Origin: Hyphomicrobium sp.
GTDB lineage: Bacteria > Pseudomonadota > Alphaproteobacteria > Rhizobiales > Hyphomicrobiaceae
Assembly: GCA_022844105.1 (NCBI GenBank)
Contig: JALHMJ010000001.1
Location: forward strand, 186,001 to 250,000
Direction: 5' to 3'
DNA: 64,000 nt
The notes under the pieces are model-generated. The model was not told the origin of the DNA. It did no database searches and was given only the letters and a program-made list of their open reading frames with translations. Made by a program: the position numbers and the translations under genes. This document shows, one piece after another, positions 30,033-38,786 of the stretch (the first letter of the stretch is position 1; each line of letters starts with the position of its first letter).

Positions 30033-31004
30033 TTAGCACCGGATTTCCAGCCCAGCCAGAAAGGAACGGTAAGTCTGCGCAATGCCAACTTCTAGAGAGA
30101 TCTGCGGCGTCCAACCCAGCCGGGCCAATTTTGCCCCGCTCATCAGCTTGCGCGGCGTTCCGTCTGGCTTCCTGGCATCAAAGTCGATCTGGCCTGTAAA
30201 GCCGACAACGCGCGCCACGAGCAGCGCCAGATCCCGAATGCTCAAGTCGCTGCCCGAGCCAACGTTGATATGCTCATCCTCTGAATAATGCGTCATGATG
30301 TGGATCAGTGCATCGGCGCAATCATCGGCGTGCAGGAATTCGCGCAGCGGCATACCGGTTCCCCACACCGAAAAAGATGGCGCACCGCTCACTTTTGCCT
30401 CGTGCGCCTTTCGAATGAGTGCCGGCAAGACGTGGCTATTGGCTAAATCAAAGTTGTCGCCGGGGCCGTAGAGGTTTGTCGGCATGGCCGAGATGTAATC
30501 GCAGCCGTGCTGGCGCCGATAGGCCTGTGTCAGCTTGATGCCCGCAATCTTGGCGATCGCGTACCACTCGTTGGTTTCTTCAAGGGGCCCGGTCAGAAGC
30601 GTGTCTTCCAAGATCGGCTGGGGTGCGAGCCTCGGATAGATGCAGGACGATCCCAAAAACAGCATCTTTTCCACGCCGGAGTTGTGGGCTGCGCGCGTGA
30701 CATTGGCGGCGATCATCAGGTTGTCGTAGAGAAAATCGGCGGGATATGTGGAATTGGCAAGAATGCCACCCACCTTGGCCGCGGCCATGAAGACGGCCTG
30801 TGGTTTTGTGAGATCAAAGAAGCGTTCGACCTGATCTTGGCGCATGAGATCGGTCTCCCGCCGATCGACTGTCACAACGCGACAGGACTCTCTGGCGAGG
30901 CGCCGAACGATGGCCGCGCCGACCATCCCGCGGTGACCTGCAACAAAAACCCGCTTGCCTTCGAGAGAATATGGAATCACGCCACGTCTCTTGTCATTGG
31001 CCAC
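30033..31004 (-). CDS. fcl: GDP-L-fucose synthase
   Basis: Epimerase/reductase that turns GDP-4-keto-6-deoxy-mannose into GDP-L-fucose. It has 323 aa. It has the NADP-binding loop VAGHRGMVGAAIV, the catalytic serine in GSSCIYPRLAPQP and the YxxxK pair in WYAIAKIAG. The ATG immediately follows the gmd stop with no gap, so the two are coupled. Confidence 0.95.
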   Translation of the reverse strand: MANDKRRGVIPYSLEGKRVFVAGHRGMVGAAIVRRLARESCRVVTVDRRETDLMRQDQVERFFDLTKPQAVFMAAAKVGGILANSTYPADFLYDNLMIAANVTRAAHNSGVEKMLFLGSSCIYPRLAPQPILEDTLLTGPLEETNEWYAIAKIAGIKLTQAYRRQHGCDYISAMPTNLYGPGDNFDLANSHVLPALIRKAHEAKVSGAPSFSVWGTGMPLREFLHADDCADALIHIMTHYSEDEHINVGSGSDLSIRDLALLVARVVGFTGQIDFDARKPDGTPRKLMSGAKLARLGWTPQISLEVGIAQTYRSFLAGLEIRC

Positions 31005-32090
31005 TCAACGCGCTTGCCTGTCCTGACGCCACGCTTCATTGCCGATTTCCTTGATGTCGCTTGCGACCATCTCGGCGACCAGGTCCTTGAAGGACGTCGT
31101 GTGCTGCCACCCCAGTTTGGCGCGCGCCTTGGACGGATCGCCGAGAAGTTGATCCACTTCGGTTGGCCGGAAGTAGCGAGGGTCGATGCACACCAGAGCC
31201 GCTCCTGATGATGCGTCGATTCCCTGCTCATCGACACCCTGGCCCTTCCAGACAATTGTGCGTCCGACCTCGGCGAACGCGAGTTCGACGAATTCACGCA
31301 CGGAATGCATTTCGCCGGTTGCCAGCACGTAGTCGTCGCCGTGCGACTGCTGCAGGATGCGCCACATCCCGTCCACGTAGTCGCGGGCATGGCCCCAATC
31401 GCGCTGGGCATCGAGGTTGCCAAGGTAAAGCTTGTCTTGCAGGCCGCGATCGATGGCGGCGACCGCGCGTGTGATTTTGCGCGTGACGAAGGTTTCGCCG
31501 CGTGTTGGGCCTTCGTGATTGAACAAAATTCCGTTTGAGGCATGCATGCCGTAGGCTTCGCGGTAGTTGACCGTGATCCAGTAGGCGTAGAGTTTCGCGG
31601 CCGCATAGGGCGAACGGGGATAGAAGGGCGTCGTCTCTTTCTGCGGGATTTCCTGAACCTTGCCATACAATTCGGACGTCGAAGCCTGATAGAATCGTGT
31701 CGTGCCTCCAATGCCGAGAATACGGAGTGCTTCGAGAAGCCGGAGCGTGCCGAGCGCATCGGAATTGGCGGTGTACTCCGGTGTCTCAAAGCTGACCTGC
31801 ACATGGCTTTGAGCGGCGAGGTTGTAGATTTCGTCGGGCTGCGTTTCCTGGACTATGCGGATCAGGTTCGTCGCGTCCGTCAGGTCGCCGTAATGCATGA
31901 AGAACCGCGAGTCATTCTCGTGGGGGTCCACATACAGGTGATCGACGCGCGCGGTATTGAAGGATGACGAGCGGCGCTTGATGCCGTGAACGACGTAGCC
32001 TTTGCCAAGCAGAAGTTCGGCGAGATATGCGCCGTCCTGGCCGGTCACCCCAGTGATCAATGCGGTCTTGGGTTTCAAATCAAATCTCAT
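31005..32090 (-). CDS. gmd: GDP-mannose 4,6-dehydratase
   Basis: First step of GDP-fucose (or GDP-rhamnose) synthesis from GDP-mannose. It has 361 aa. It has the Rossmann loop [16 protein letters not shown], the [18 protein letters not shown] block, catalytic Thr/Glu in [13 protein letters not shown] and YxxxK in [13 protein letters not shown]. It abuts fcl and is preceded by a glycosyltransferase-like gene. Confidence 0.96.
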   Translation of the reverse strand: MRFDLKPKTALITGVTGQDGAYLAELLLGKGYVVHGIKRRSSSFNTARVDHLYVDPHENDSRFFMHYGDLTDATNLIRIVQETQPDEIYNLAAQSHVQVSFETPEYTANSDALGTLRLLEALRILGIGGTTRFYQASTSELYGKVQEIPQKETTPFYPRSPYAAAKLYAYWITVNYREAYGMHASNGILFNHEGPTRGETFVTRKITRAVAAIDRGLQDKLYLGNLDAQRDWGHARDYVDGMWRILQQSHGDDYVLATGEMHSVREFVELAFAEVGRTIVWKGQGVDEQGIDASSGAALVCIDPRYFRPTEVDQLLGDPSKARAKLGWQHTTSFKDLVAEMVASDIKEIGNEAWRQDRQAR

Positions 32091-32166
32091 ACGTTGTGGG
32101 ACGCGTTAGGGCGCTTCAGCGATGTCTCAAAAGCACGCGATGGGAGGGCTTGTCAGGGATACTCCA

Positions 32167-33162
32167 TCATCTACCTTCATCAATCAAACGCTTCGACTTC
32201 ATTGTTCTGCGGCGATCGAGGCGGCGGTGATTGAGGTTGCGAATAAACCAGAACGGCCCCTTCCGCGCGTGACGTTCTTTTCTCACCCACCGGTGATGGT
32301 GTCGCAGATAGTACAGGTAGGGTTCCAATTCATTGAAGCCGCCTGGCCCGCACGACACCGGTTCGGCGTGAATTGACTGCCAGAGCTTCAGATGGACGCC
32401 ACGCGCAAGAACTTGCAGCGGAACATTGTCGACATCCTTGAACTGATCCAAAACCTCCGACAACAGTCCACCGGGTTTTGCCCGGGCAAGCCGCATCAGT
32501 TCACGCCGGAACAACTCACCGTTGCGAAGATAGACTTCTGGCTTGCGGTTGCGTTCATGTTCAAGGTGCGAAAGCAGAGGCAACATGCACTGCCGCACCG
32601 GCAATCCGTTTGCCAAGAATACGCAGGGAAACCAGAAATCCCACCACAAGTCTCCGAGACGAAAGGCGTAGCTCGCATCGATGTCGGCAATGATGGAGTC
32701 GGGCAACTGGCGGAAGAAGAACGCATCGAACCCACCAATAGGATTTGTAATAAACGACTGATCTACAGGATTGATATCAATGCGTTCAGCGAGAATCAGG
32801 CTGTCACGCGACTGGTCGAGGAGATGACGTGTCAGGTCCGCAAACGGATACAGCGCGCAGTCCGAGTTTATGATCCCCATAAGCAAGCTTGTGCTGGAAC
32901 CTGCGACGCGAACCATGTCGCGGATCAATGGTGGACCGGAATAGGGGATCTCTTCGACCTGCAATGCGAGCCCGAGTTCGCGCACCACTTTGGCTTCTGC
33001 CGGAGAATTGACCGAGATGATCGAGAACCCAGCAGCCGACCAGGACTCGACGCACTGCCGTGTGTACTCCGTCCCGACTTCGACCTTGCCTCTGTAGCGG
33101 ACGATGCCAGGCTGAACGGATGTGACAAGTGTGGCGATTGCGCTGGTTGGACTGGCAGGCAT
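32167..33162 (-). CDS. uncharacterised glycosyltransferase-like protein, paralogue A
   Basis: 331 aa, no family I can name. It is clearly paralogous to the protein encoded at 34538-35590. Both have an N-terminal VTSV, RGxxEVGxxY, SWxAAGFxxIS, a GIxNSDC motif (N99-C102 here), LLAER/ILAER-type DI, GGFDAFFF, AFRLGD followed by a WDFWFPC block, and LPLLSHLEH. The NSDC motif occupies the place of a DxD and the fold looks GT-A-like; this is inference. The ATG at 33162 has AGGG six bases upstream and aligns with the paralogue's start; a GTG at 33213 is also in frame. It is followed by gmd. Confidence 0.72.
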   Translation of the reverse strand: MPASPTSAIATLVTSVQPGIVRYRGKVEVGTEYTRQCVESWSAAGFSIISVNSPAEAKVVRELGLALQVEEIPYSGPPLIRDMVRVAGSSTSLLMGIINSDCALYPFADLTRHLLDQSRDSLILAERIDINPVDQSFITNPIGGFDAFFFRQLPDSIIADIDASYAFRLGDLWWDFWFPCVFLANGLPVRQCMLPLLSHLEHERNRKPEVYLRNGELFRRELMRLARAKPGGLLSEVLDQFKDVDNVPLQVLARGVHLKLWQSIHAEPVSCGPGGFNELEPYLYYLRHHHRWVRKERHARKGPFWFIRNLNHRRLDRRRTMKSKRLIDEGR

Positions 33163-33511
33163 CTTCGACCCTGTTCGCACCTTGCCGTGGGATGCAGCGG
33201 CGATTACGTCCACGCGGAGCGGAGTTTTTGTGAGGGCTGACTAGAGCACACGACTTGGTAATGCGTCCAGGCTTAGCTCACGTTCGCGTGACGACAAAGA
33301 TGAAAAGCGCAGCAAGAAGCGCTCTGGCGCTTGTGAGCTTGCTAAGACAGTGCGATTTCTGCGCGCGATCCACACGGCCTGAGAGGATGATTGCGGTGGT
33401 TAAATCGAACTAATAGAGCCAAGGCTGAACTAAAGCACGAAGCCGTCCAAGAGACGTTTCGACATCCACGCGGTGTAGGATTTAGCGGGGCCAGCGTCGT
33501 GTCGCGCGGTT
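33163..33511. other. intergenic region downstream of the FkbM gene
   Basis: 349 bp without a convincing gene. It contains a nested hairpin at 33311-33343 and otherwise nothing I can assign. Base composition begins to shift towards AT on its right side. Confidence 0.5.
33311..33343 (-). terminator. nested hairpin, possible terminator after the FkbM gene
   Basis: Inner stem AAGCGC/GCGCTT with a four-base loop. An outer stem AGCAAG/CTTGCT is separated from it by a five-base bulge. It lies about 170 bp past the FkbM stop. On the minus strand it is followed by only a short T run (TTTT), so termination is uncertain. Confidence 0.35.
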
Positions 33512-34456
33512 TTATGCTCGCGGATACCAGCATGGCGGAAGGGAAAAATCTGCATATGCAGGGACATTCGGTGCGTCCAGCGGATGCGGATATGCAGTAA
33601 TCCTCTTTAATAGTTTTGAATCATTTACAAAGCGGTCATTTCTCAGAAAAGTGAATTCCATAACTCTCGGAATTTCGTAGATTCCGTTTTTGACAGACCC
33701 GCAGCAGTTGTTGGGGTGAATGTGAACTACCGAAAAGTCGTTTAGTATTTTTTTAAAAGTAAGATTTATTAGACGAAAGCCGTCGGGCGTTAATAGCTTT
33801 TCCATGTCGTGAAATTCTATTGCCATAATTCTAAATTTCTTTAATGTTGATCGGCTTGCTCCACAAATTGCGTCGAATTCAGAACCTTCAATATCCATTT
33901 GCAAGATCAAATTATGCGCCTCTGGCGCGTTCATGCCTACCCATGTGTCGAGAGATTTAAAATTAGGCTCATCGACAACGCCAATAAATGTGCTCTCGAA
34001 CGCAAGAAGTGGATTTATTTCTGGAATTGATTTAACGGAGGCATCAGCCATAAAGCTTTTTATATTTCGTTCTGCTAGATCTAATTCAAAGTCATAGACA
34101 TTCGAAACTCCGGGTGAAAAACACGCTTCTATCCCACAAAGATCATCTGGAATTAAGTAACCCCCATCGCCCGGCCCGCCGATCCGAACGATTGGCAGCC
34201 CGCATTCGACGGCATGAGCGGCTTTCAAAAATCCTTCGAGTTGGTCGATGTGCTCAATCGGCTCAATCTTTGGCACATTAGCTTTCTCTGGCGCATTGGC
34301 TTTACCCAATAATTCAACTGCAGATTTAAGTTCTTGGGTTTCACGACGCAGGGCATAAATGTGCCGCTTGGTCGCGGGTAGACCATTTCTTATTGCTTGA
34401 AATAACCGTTTTGCGGTGAGTGATATTTTAAATTTGGCGTTCTGAGAGGATGTCAT
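33512..34456 (-). CDS. FkbM-family methyltransferase
   Basis: 314 aa. The C-terminal domain matches FkbM-type SAM methyltransferases: RIGGPGDGGYLIPDD, FSPGVSNVYDFE, then LQMDIEGSEFDAI, the family's IDxEGxE-type block, and IMAIEFHDME. Such enzymes usually O-methylate sugars of surface glycans. Residues 1-70 contain a basic and then coiled-coil-like segment. The gene is markedly AT-richer than the rest of the window, with many AAA, TTT and ATT codons, a sign of transfer. It lies between the two paralogous glycosyltransferase-like genes. Confidence 0.82.
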   Translation of the reverse strand: MTSSQNAKFKISLTAKRLFQAIRNGLPATKRHIYALRRETQELKSAVELLGKANAPEKANVPKIEPIEHIDQLEGFLKAAHAVECGLPIVRIGGPGDGGYLIPDDLCGIEACFSPGVSNVYDFELDLAERNIKSFMADASVKSIPEINPLLAFESTFIGVVDEPNFKSLDTWVGMNAPEAHNLILQMDIEGSEFDAICGASRSTLKKFRIMAIEFHDMEKLLTPDGFRLINLTFKKILNDFSVVHIHPNNCCGSVKNGIYEIPRVMEFTFLRNDRFVNDSKLLKRITAYPHPLDAPNVPAYADFSLPPCWYPRA

Positions 34457-34537
34457 ATCTGGTTGTCGACTTTGGGTGCGAGAGAAAATTAGAGAACATA
34501 TCGCAGTACGATGACTGGTACGTACGAAATTAGGTCT

Positions 34538-35590
34538 TCAGTCTTTCCACGGGTTGGATACTTCCATTCTGCGCCGCCTCCGTCTGGCCAACCGTTCCCG
34601 GTTTTTGTTGCGAAGCGTTTGCTCCAGCCACCTTAACAGTGTGGTCGGCTTTCGGATTGAAACTTCGACCTTAGGTTTTTGGTCATATAGTCGCTGGCCT
34701 TTTTTGGCGGGATGGAGGTAGGCTTGAGTGGCAGCGTCACGGATTCTGCACAACATTATCTCCAAGAAATGAGCTTCCTCTCCGACGTCGTATAGGAAGA
34801 CGGGTACGCAGGCCGATGAAGACCAGACATAGTCGCCAATGCTAGGAATTTTTATCACTGAATTAGGGCTCTCATCAACGATCGATGAAACGAGAGCTTT
34901 GAATGATTGGGGGCTGTTTTGGGATATTGGTAGTGTATTCAATTCACTGCGAACAATTTTAGCGTTTTGATGCCACTTTTCTTGATCCCATCGGCGCGGG
35001 TGATCGAGGTGCGTCAAAATTGGAAGAGCGATGCGCCCGACGTTATGACCGTCCGCGATAACACGACACGGAAACCAATAGTCCCACATTGGATCACCTA
35101 TTCGAAACGCATGCGACTGCGTGAGACATGTAGTCCAATCGATTGCGTGGGATTTGAAAAAAAAGCCATCGTATCCGCCGCAAGCGGGAGGGAACGGCTT
35201 GCCCGTATTTGCGTCGATGTCTAACCTTTCGGCTAGAAGCAGACGGTCGCTAGTCTTTTCAATGAGCCGATCGATGAGAGACGGCAGGGCTATCAATCCG
35301 CAGTCCGAATTCACTATTCCACAGAGTTCCGTTGAAGAAGCCTCTGCGGCGCGAACCACGTCTCCAACGAAAGGTAGTCCTGCGTAGTCCAGTGCTCTGA
35401 TCTCTATGGGCAGCCCTAAGCGCTCAAGTTCTTTGGCCTCTTCTTCCGGATTGAGAGAAATCACATGAAAGCCAGCGGCCTGCCAAGAGGTCAGGCATTC
35501 CATTAAATATGCTGGACCGACTTCGATTTGTCCGCGCTGTCTTTTCAACCGCGATGGAACAGATGTTACAATGGTCGCGCGATGAGGCAT
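34538..35590 (-). CDS. uncharacterised glycosyltransferase-like protein, paralogue B
   Basis: 350 aa, paralogous to the protein at 32167-33162. It shares ATIVTSV, RGQIEVGPAY, SWQAAGFHVIS, GIVNSDC (N94-C97), LLAERLDI, GGYDGFFF, AFRIGDPMWDYWFPC and LPILTHLDH. Its C-terminus differs and ends in a strongly basic tail (LARRRRRRMEV), which may bind membrane or acidic glycan. The composition is intermediate between the AT-rich FkbM gene and the genome. It is the first gene of the minus-strand run after the tRNA. The function is inferred only from motif pattern and context. Confidence 0.72.
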   Translation of the reverse strand: MPHRATIVTSVPSRLKRQRGQIEVGPAYLMECLTSWQAAGFHVISLNPEEEAKELERLGLPIEIRALDYAGLPFVGDVVRAAEASSTELCGIVNSDCGLIALPSLIDRLIEKTSDRLLLAERLDIDANTGKPFPPACGGYDGFFFKSHAIDWTTCLTQSHAFRIGDPMWDYWFPCRVIADGHNVGRIALPILTHLDHPRRWDQEKWHQNAKIVRSELNTLPISQNSPQSFKALVSSIVDESPNSVIKIPSIGDYVWSSSACVPVFLYDVGEEAHFLEIMLCRIRDAATQAYLHPAKKGQRLYDQKPKVEVSIRKPTTLLRWLEQTLRNKNRERLARRRRRRMEVSNPWKD

Positions 35591-35753
35591 TGTGTGTGTC
35601 TACTCGATCTTAAATCTGGAAAATTCTGTGTCGGCCATTAGGTCACGATGGACGGGCAAAGACGGCGTCGAATTGGAGCATTTGTCCAGTAGCGTCGTTG
35701 GAAAACCCAGGTGTCATGCTCCGTAATAGAAAGCCTTTATTTGTGTATTATGG

Positions 35754-35826
35754 TGGGCCCGCCAGGACTCGAACCTGGAACCAGGCGGTTATGAGCCGCC
35801 AGCTCTAACCGTTGAGCTACGAGCCC
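35754..35826 (-). tRNA. tRNA with CAU anticodon (elongator Met or Ile2)
   Basis: Full cloverleaf on the minus strand. The seven-pair acceptor stem GGGCTCG/CGGGCCC has one G-T pair. The D arm is GCTC/GAGC, the anticodon stem GGCGG/CCGCC with loop CTCATAA, and the T arm CCAGG/CCTGG with loop TTCGAGT. CCA is encoded (35751-35753). G1-C72 pairing rules out the initiator tRNA. The CAU anticodon fits elongator Met or, after lysidine modification, Ile2. The pairs C4-G69 and T5-G68 do not settle it. Confidence 0.95.
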
Positions 35827-35896
35827 TTAGCCAAAGTCGCCCCCCTCTACACCATTTTGCCCGCCGTCCCGCAAGCGCCTCGCGCGGCCGCCCTTG

Positions 35897-37645
35897 TCAG
35901 TGCAGCTTCTGCAAATCGTAGATGCGCGCGTAGGCCGCGCCTTGTCCGATGAGATCGCGGTGGGTGCCGGTTTCGGCGATGCGCCCGTTGTCCAGCACGA
36001 GGATCTGGTCCGCGCCGACAACGGTCGCCAGCCGGTGGGCGATGACGATCGTCGTGCGGCCCTTGGAGAGCTTGTCCAGCGACTGGCGCAGCGCCAGTTC
36101 CGTTTCGCTGTCCAGCGCCGAGGTCGGCTCGTCGAGCAGCACGATCGGGGCGTCCTTGAGGAAGGCGCGGGCGATGGAGATGCGCTGGCGCTGGCCGCCG
36201 GACAGGCGCGAGCCGAGTTCGCCGACGGGGGTGTCGTAGCCGGCGGGCAGGCCGGCGATGAATTCGTGGATCTGGGCGTTCTTGGCGGCCGCGACGACGT
36301 CTTCCATGGTCCGTTCGGTCATGCCGGCGAGCAGGTTGTCCTTGATCGTGCCCTGGAAGAGGAAGGTGTCCTGGCTGACGAAGGAGATGTGCCGGCGCAG
36401 GCTGCGCAGGGATACGGCGCCGATGTCCTGGCCGTCGATGCGGATCGTGCCGGACGTCGGGTTCCAGAAGCGCTGGATGAGGCTGACCGTCGTTGACTTG
36501 CCGCTGCCCGAGAGGCCGACCAGCGCGGTCGTTTTGCCGCCGGGCGCGGTGAACGAGATGCCTTTCAGCACGTCGCCGGCGTCGCCGTAGCTGAATGTCA
36601 CCTGCTCCAATTCGACCGTTCCGTCGCCGACCTGCAGCTCGGGCATGCCGGGTGGGTCGCGCTCGGTTGGCGGCAGGTCGAGGATCTCGTAGATCATGCT
36701 GGCGCCGGTGGCGCTGGCGATCATCTGGCCCTGGACGCGGGCGAGACGCCGCGCGGGTTCGGCCGCCATCAGCAACGCGGTGACGAAGGCGAAGAAGGAC
36801 CCGGGCGGATTGCCGTCGGCGCTGAGGCGATAACCGGCATAGAAAATGACAAGCGCGACGGCGGCGCCAGAGAAAATTTCCATCAAGGGCGCGATGCTGG
36901 CCTGGATGGCGGTCATGCGGTTGCTCATGCGGCGAATTCCGTCGACCGAATGCGAAATGTTTTGCTCAAGCCGTTCTTCAAGCTGAAACGACTTGACGGT
37001 TTGCACGCCTTGCACGGTGTCACGGACGGTGGAGATCACGTCGGCGTTGGAGGTAAACGAGCTGCGGGCCACCGAATGGATCTTCTGCGTCAGCTTCTTC
37101 ACGCTCAGGAAGGCCAAAGGGCCGACGGCGAAAACGATGAGGAACATCGTGAAGTCCTGGCTCAGCATGACGGCCAGAAGACCGATCAGGGTCATGGCAT
37201 CGCGGCCGAGGCTGAGGGTGATCTGGTTGAGCAGATCGCGCATGGAGCCGACGTTAACCGTCATGCGCGTGATCAGGTCGCCGGAAGGATAGGTTTTGAA
37301 GAATTGAGCATCTTGCGTCAGTATCTGGCGATAGAGTTTCGCCTGTGTTTCGGCGACGATACGGTTACCGACGCGGCTCAAAACGACTTCGCCGGCATAG
37401 GTCGCCAGACCGCGGACGATGAAGATGACGACGATGGCCAGCGGGATCAGCAGCATCGCCGTCTGATCCTTGTCGACAAAGATTTTGTTGATCACGTCCT
37501 TCATGATCCACGCGGCGAAAGCCGTGCAGGCGCCGGCGAGGGACAAAAATCCGATCGCCATGGCATAGCGCGGCCAGAAGCGCGACCCGTCCTCGCGCAG
37601 GATACGCTTCAATATCGGCCAGAGGTCTTGCTTGTTTGCCGCCAT
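35897..37645 (-). CDS. msbA: MsbA-like ABC transporter (fused membrane and ATPase domains)
   Basis: 582 aa half-transporter of the lipid/polysaccharide exporter type. The N-terminal domain has six predicted helices (first ones at about 28-50 and 62-85). The C-terminal ATPase has Walker A GLSGSGKST, Q-loop SFVSQDTFLFQG, signature LSGGQRQRISIARAF, Walker B IVLLDEPTSALDSE and the H-loop VIAHRLATV. It works as a homodimer and could flip lipid A core or other glycolipids. It lies 70 bp from the tRNA and next to the polysaccharide region. Confidence 0.88.
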   Translation of the reverse strand: MAANKQDLWPILKRILREDGSRFWPRYAMAIGFLSLAGACTAFAAWIMKDVINKIFVDKDQTAMLLIPLAIVVIFIVRGLATYAGEVVLSRVGNRIVAETQAKLYRQILTQDAQFFKTYPSGDLITRMTVNVGSMRDLLNQITLSLGRDAMTLIGLLAVMLSQDFTMFLIVFAVGPLAFLSVKKLTQKIHSVARSSFTSNADVISTVRDTVQGVQTVKSFQLEERLEQNISHSVDGIRRMSNRMTAIQASIAPLMEIFSGAAVALVIFYAGYRLSADGNPPGSFFAFVTALLMAAEPARRLARVQGQMIASATGASMIYEILDLPPTERDPPGMPELQVGDGTVELEQVTFSYGDAGDVLKGISFTAPGGKTTALVGLSGSGKSTTVSLIQRFWNPTSGTIRIDGQDIGAVSLRSLRRHISFVSQDTFLFQGTIKDNLLAGMTERTMEDVVAAAKNAQIHEFIAGLPAGYDTPVGELGSRLSGGQRQRISIARAFLKDAPIVLLDEPTSALDSETELALRQSLDKLSKGRTTIVIAHRLATVVGADQILVLDNGRIAETGTHRDLIGQGAAYARIYDLQKLH

Positions 37646-37779
37646 TCCAAGCCCTTCATTCCGGGGTGCGGTTCCGGTTCCATACCCCGCAGCTCAGCCA
37701 GGAGCACACGGACCACAGTCCGCCGGGGAGTTCAAGGCGATGAATGGTCATTTTAGAGTTTGCGCGACCGGGCATCTTA

Positions 37780-37978
37780 GATTGCGCGACCGACACCCCT
37801 TCGGGGAGCCGGCCGGTCGCGGAAGGTTTTTGATTGCGCGACCGACACCCCTTCGGGGAGCCGGCCGGTCGCGGAAGGTTTTTTGATTGCGCGACCGACA
37901 CCCCTTTCGGGGAGCCGGCCGGTCGCGGAAGGTTTTTGATTGCGCGACCGACACCCCTTCGGGGAGCCGGCCGGTCGC
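37780..37978. repeat. four tandem 52-53 bp palindromic repeats
   Basis: Direct repeats begin at 37780, 37832, 37885 and 37938; the last lacks its T-rich tail. Each unit holds a nested palindrome: outer stem CGCGACCG/CGGTCGCG and inner stem CCCC/GGGG with a three-base loop (four bases in copy 3). Units 1-3 end in GGAAGG plus five or six T. A partial unit (GCGCGACCG) precedes the array near 37762. The array lies between the divergent msbA-like and SIMPL genes. There are no unique spacers, so it is not CRISPR. Confidence 0.95.
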
Positions 37979-38069
37979 GCGGTCGTAAACGTCATGATTC
38001 GGCCGGGAAAATTCGCAAACTCGGCAAACTTGACGACAATTGGCACGCGCAAGGCAAGGATCTATCTCG

Positions 38070-38786
38070 ATGACCGCATTCCGGTGCAGAATTCGTATGC
38101 TGTTTGTGGCTGTGACGGCGGCCATTGCTGTCACGCAACCCGCCACCGCCGAGGACTCACGTATGGACCGTAGCATTACCGTATCTGCAACCGGAACGGC
38201 CGCGGCCGTGCCCGACGCCGCACGTGTTCAAACGGGTGTGGTCACAGAAGGCAAGACGGCGCGGGAGGCGTTATCGGAAAACAACGCGGCGATGGAAAAG
38301 CTGGTGGCCGGTCTCAAGCAGAGCGGCATCGAGGCGAAAGACATTCAGACGTCGGGGTTCAACCTCAACCCGCGTTACACCAATCCGCGCGACGGACAGC
38401 CGCCCATCATCGACGGTTATCAGGCCTCGAACAGCGTCGAGGTGCGCGTTGGCAATCTGGATTCGCTGGGGGAAATCCTGGACAAGCTCGTATCGCTCGG
38501 CGCCAACCAGATGAACGGCATCACGTTTGAGGTCACCGCGGCCGAGACACTGCGTGATGAAGCCCGCAAGGCTGCCATCGCCAACGCGCGCAGGCGGGCG
38601 GAGCTTTATGCGGCGGCTGCGGGTGCGAAGGTCGGAAAAGTCATGGCGATCAATGAAGGTGGCGCGCCGGAGTCGCGGCCGTTTTTCAAGGCCGGGCGCG
38701 CGGCCGCCGCGATGGAGGCTGTGCCCATCGAGCGAGGCACCCAGTCTCTCGACGCCAATGTCACCGTGACGTGGGAACTCGAATAG
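38070..38786 (+). CDS. SIMPL-domain (DUF541) periplasmic protein
   Basis: 238 aa. A signal peptide (about residues 1-28, ending QPATAE) is followed by a full SIMPL domain: ITVSATGTAAAVPDAARV, QTSGFNLNPRYTNPRDG, GYQASNSVEVRV and ARRRAELYAAAAGAKVG. Family members such as E. coli YggE are linked to oxidative stress, but the mechanism is unclear. AAGGA lies nine bases before ATG 38070; an upstream TTG at 38040 is less likely. The 3' end overlaps the convergent nitrilase gene by 26 bp. Confidence 0.88.
   Translation: MTAFRCRIRMLFVAVTAAIAVTQPATAEDSRMDRSITVSATGTAAAVPDAARVQTGVVTEGKTAREALSENNAAMEKLVAGLKQSGIEAKDIQTSGFNLNPRYTNPRDGQPPIIDGYQASNSVEVRVGNLDSLGEILDKLVSLGANQMNGITFEVTAAETLRDEARKAAIANARRRAELYAAAAGAKVGKVMAINEGGAPESRPFFKAGRAAAAMEAVPIERGTQSLDANVTVTWELE

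Noticed and set aside
33311-33343. Riboswitch or structured RNA
   Set aside because: Only a nested hairpin is seen; there is no conserved aptamer pattern and no downstream gene close enough. Kept only as a weak terminator candidate.
35751-35776. Attachment-site copy of the tRNA 3' end marking the other island boundary
   Set aside because: I found no second copy of this sequence in the window and no integrase gene.
37780-37978. Possible CRISPR array
   Set aside because: The repeats are directly abutting, with no unique spacers, and no cas genes are nearby.
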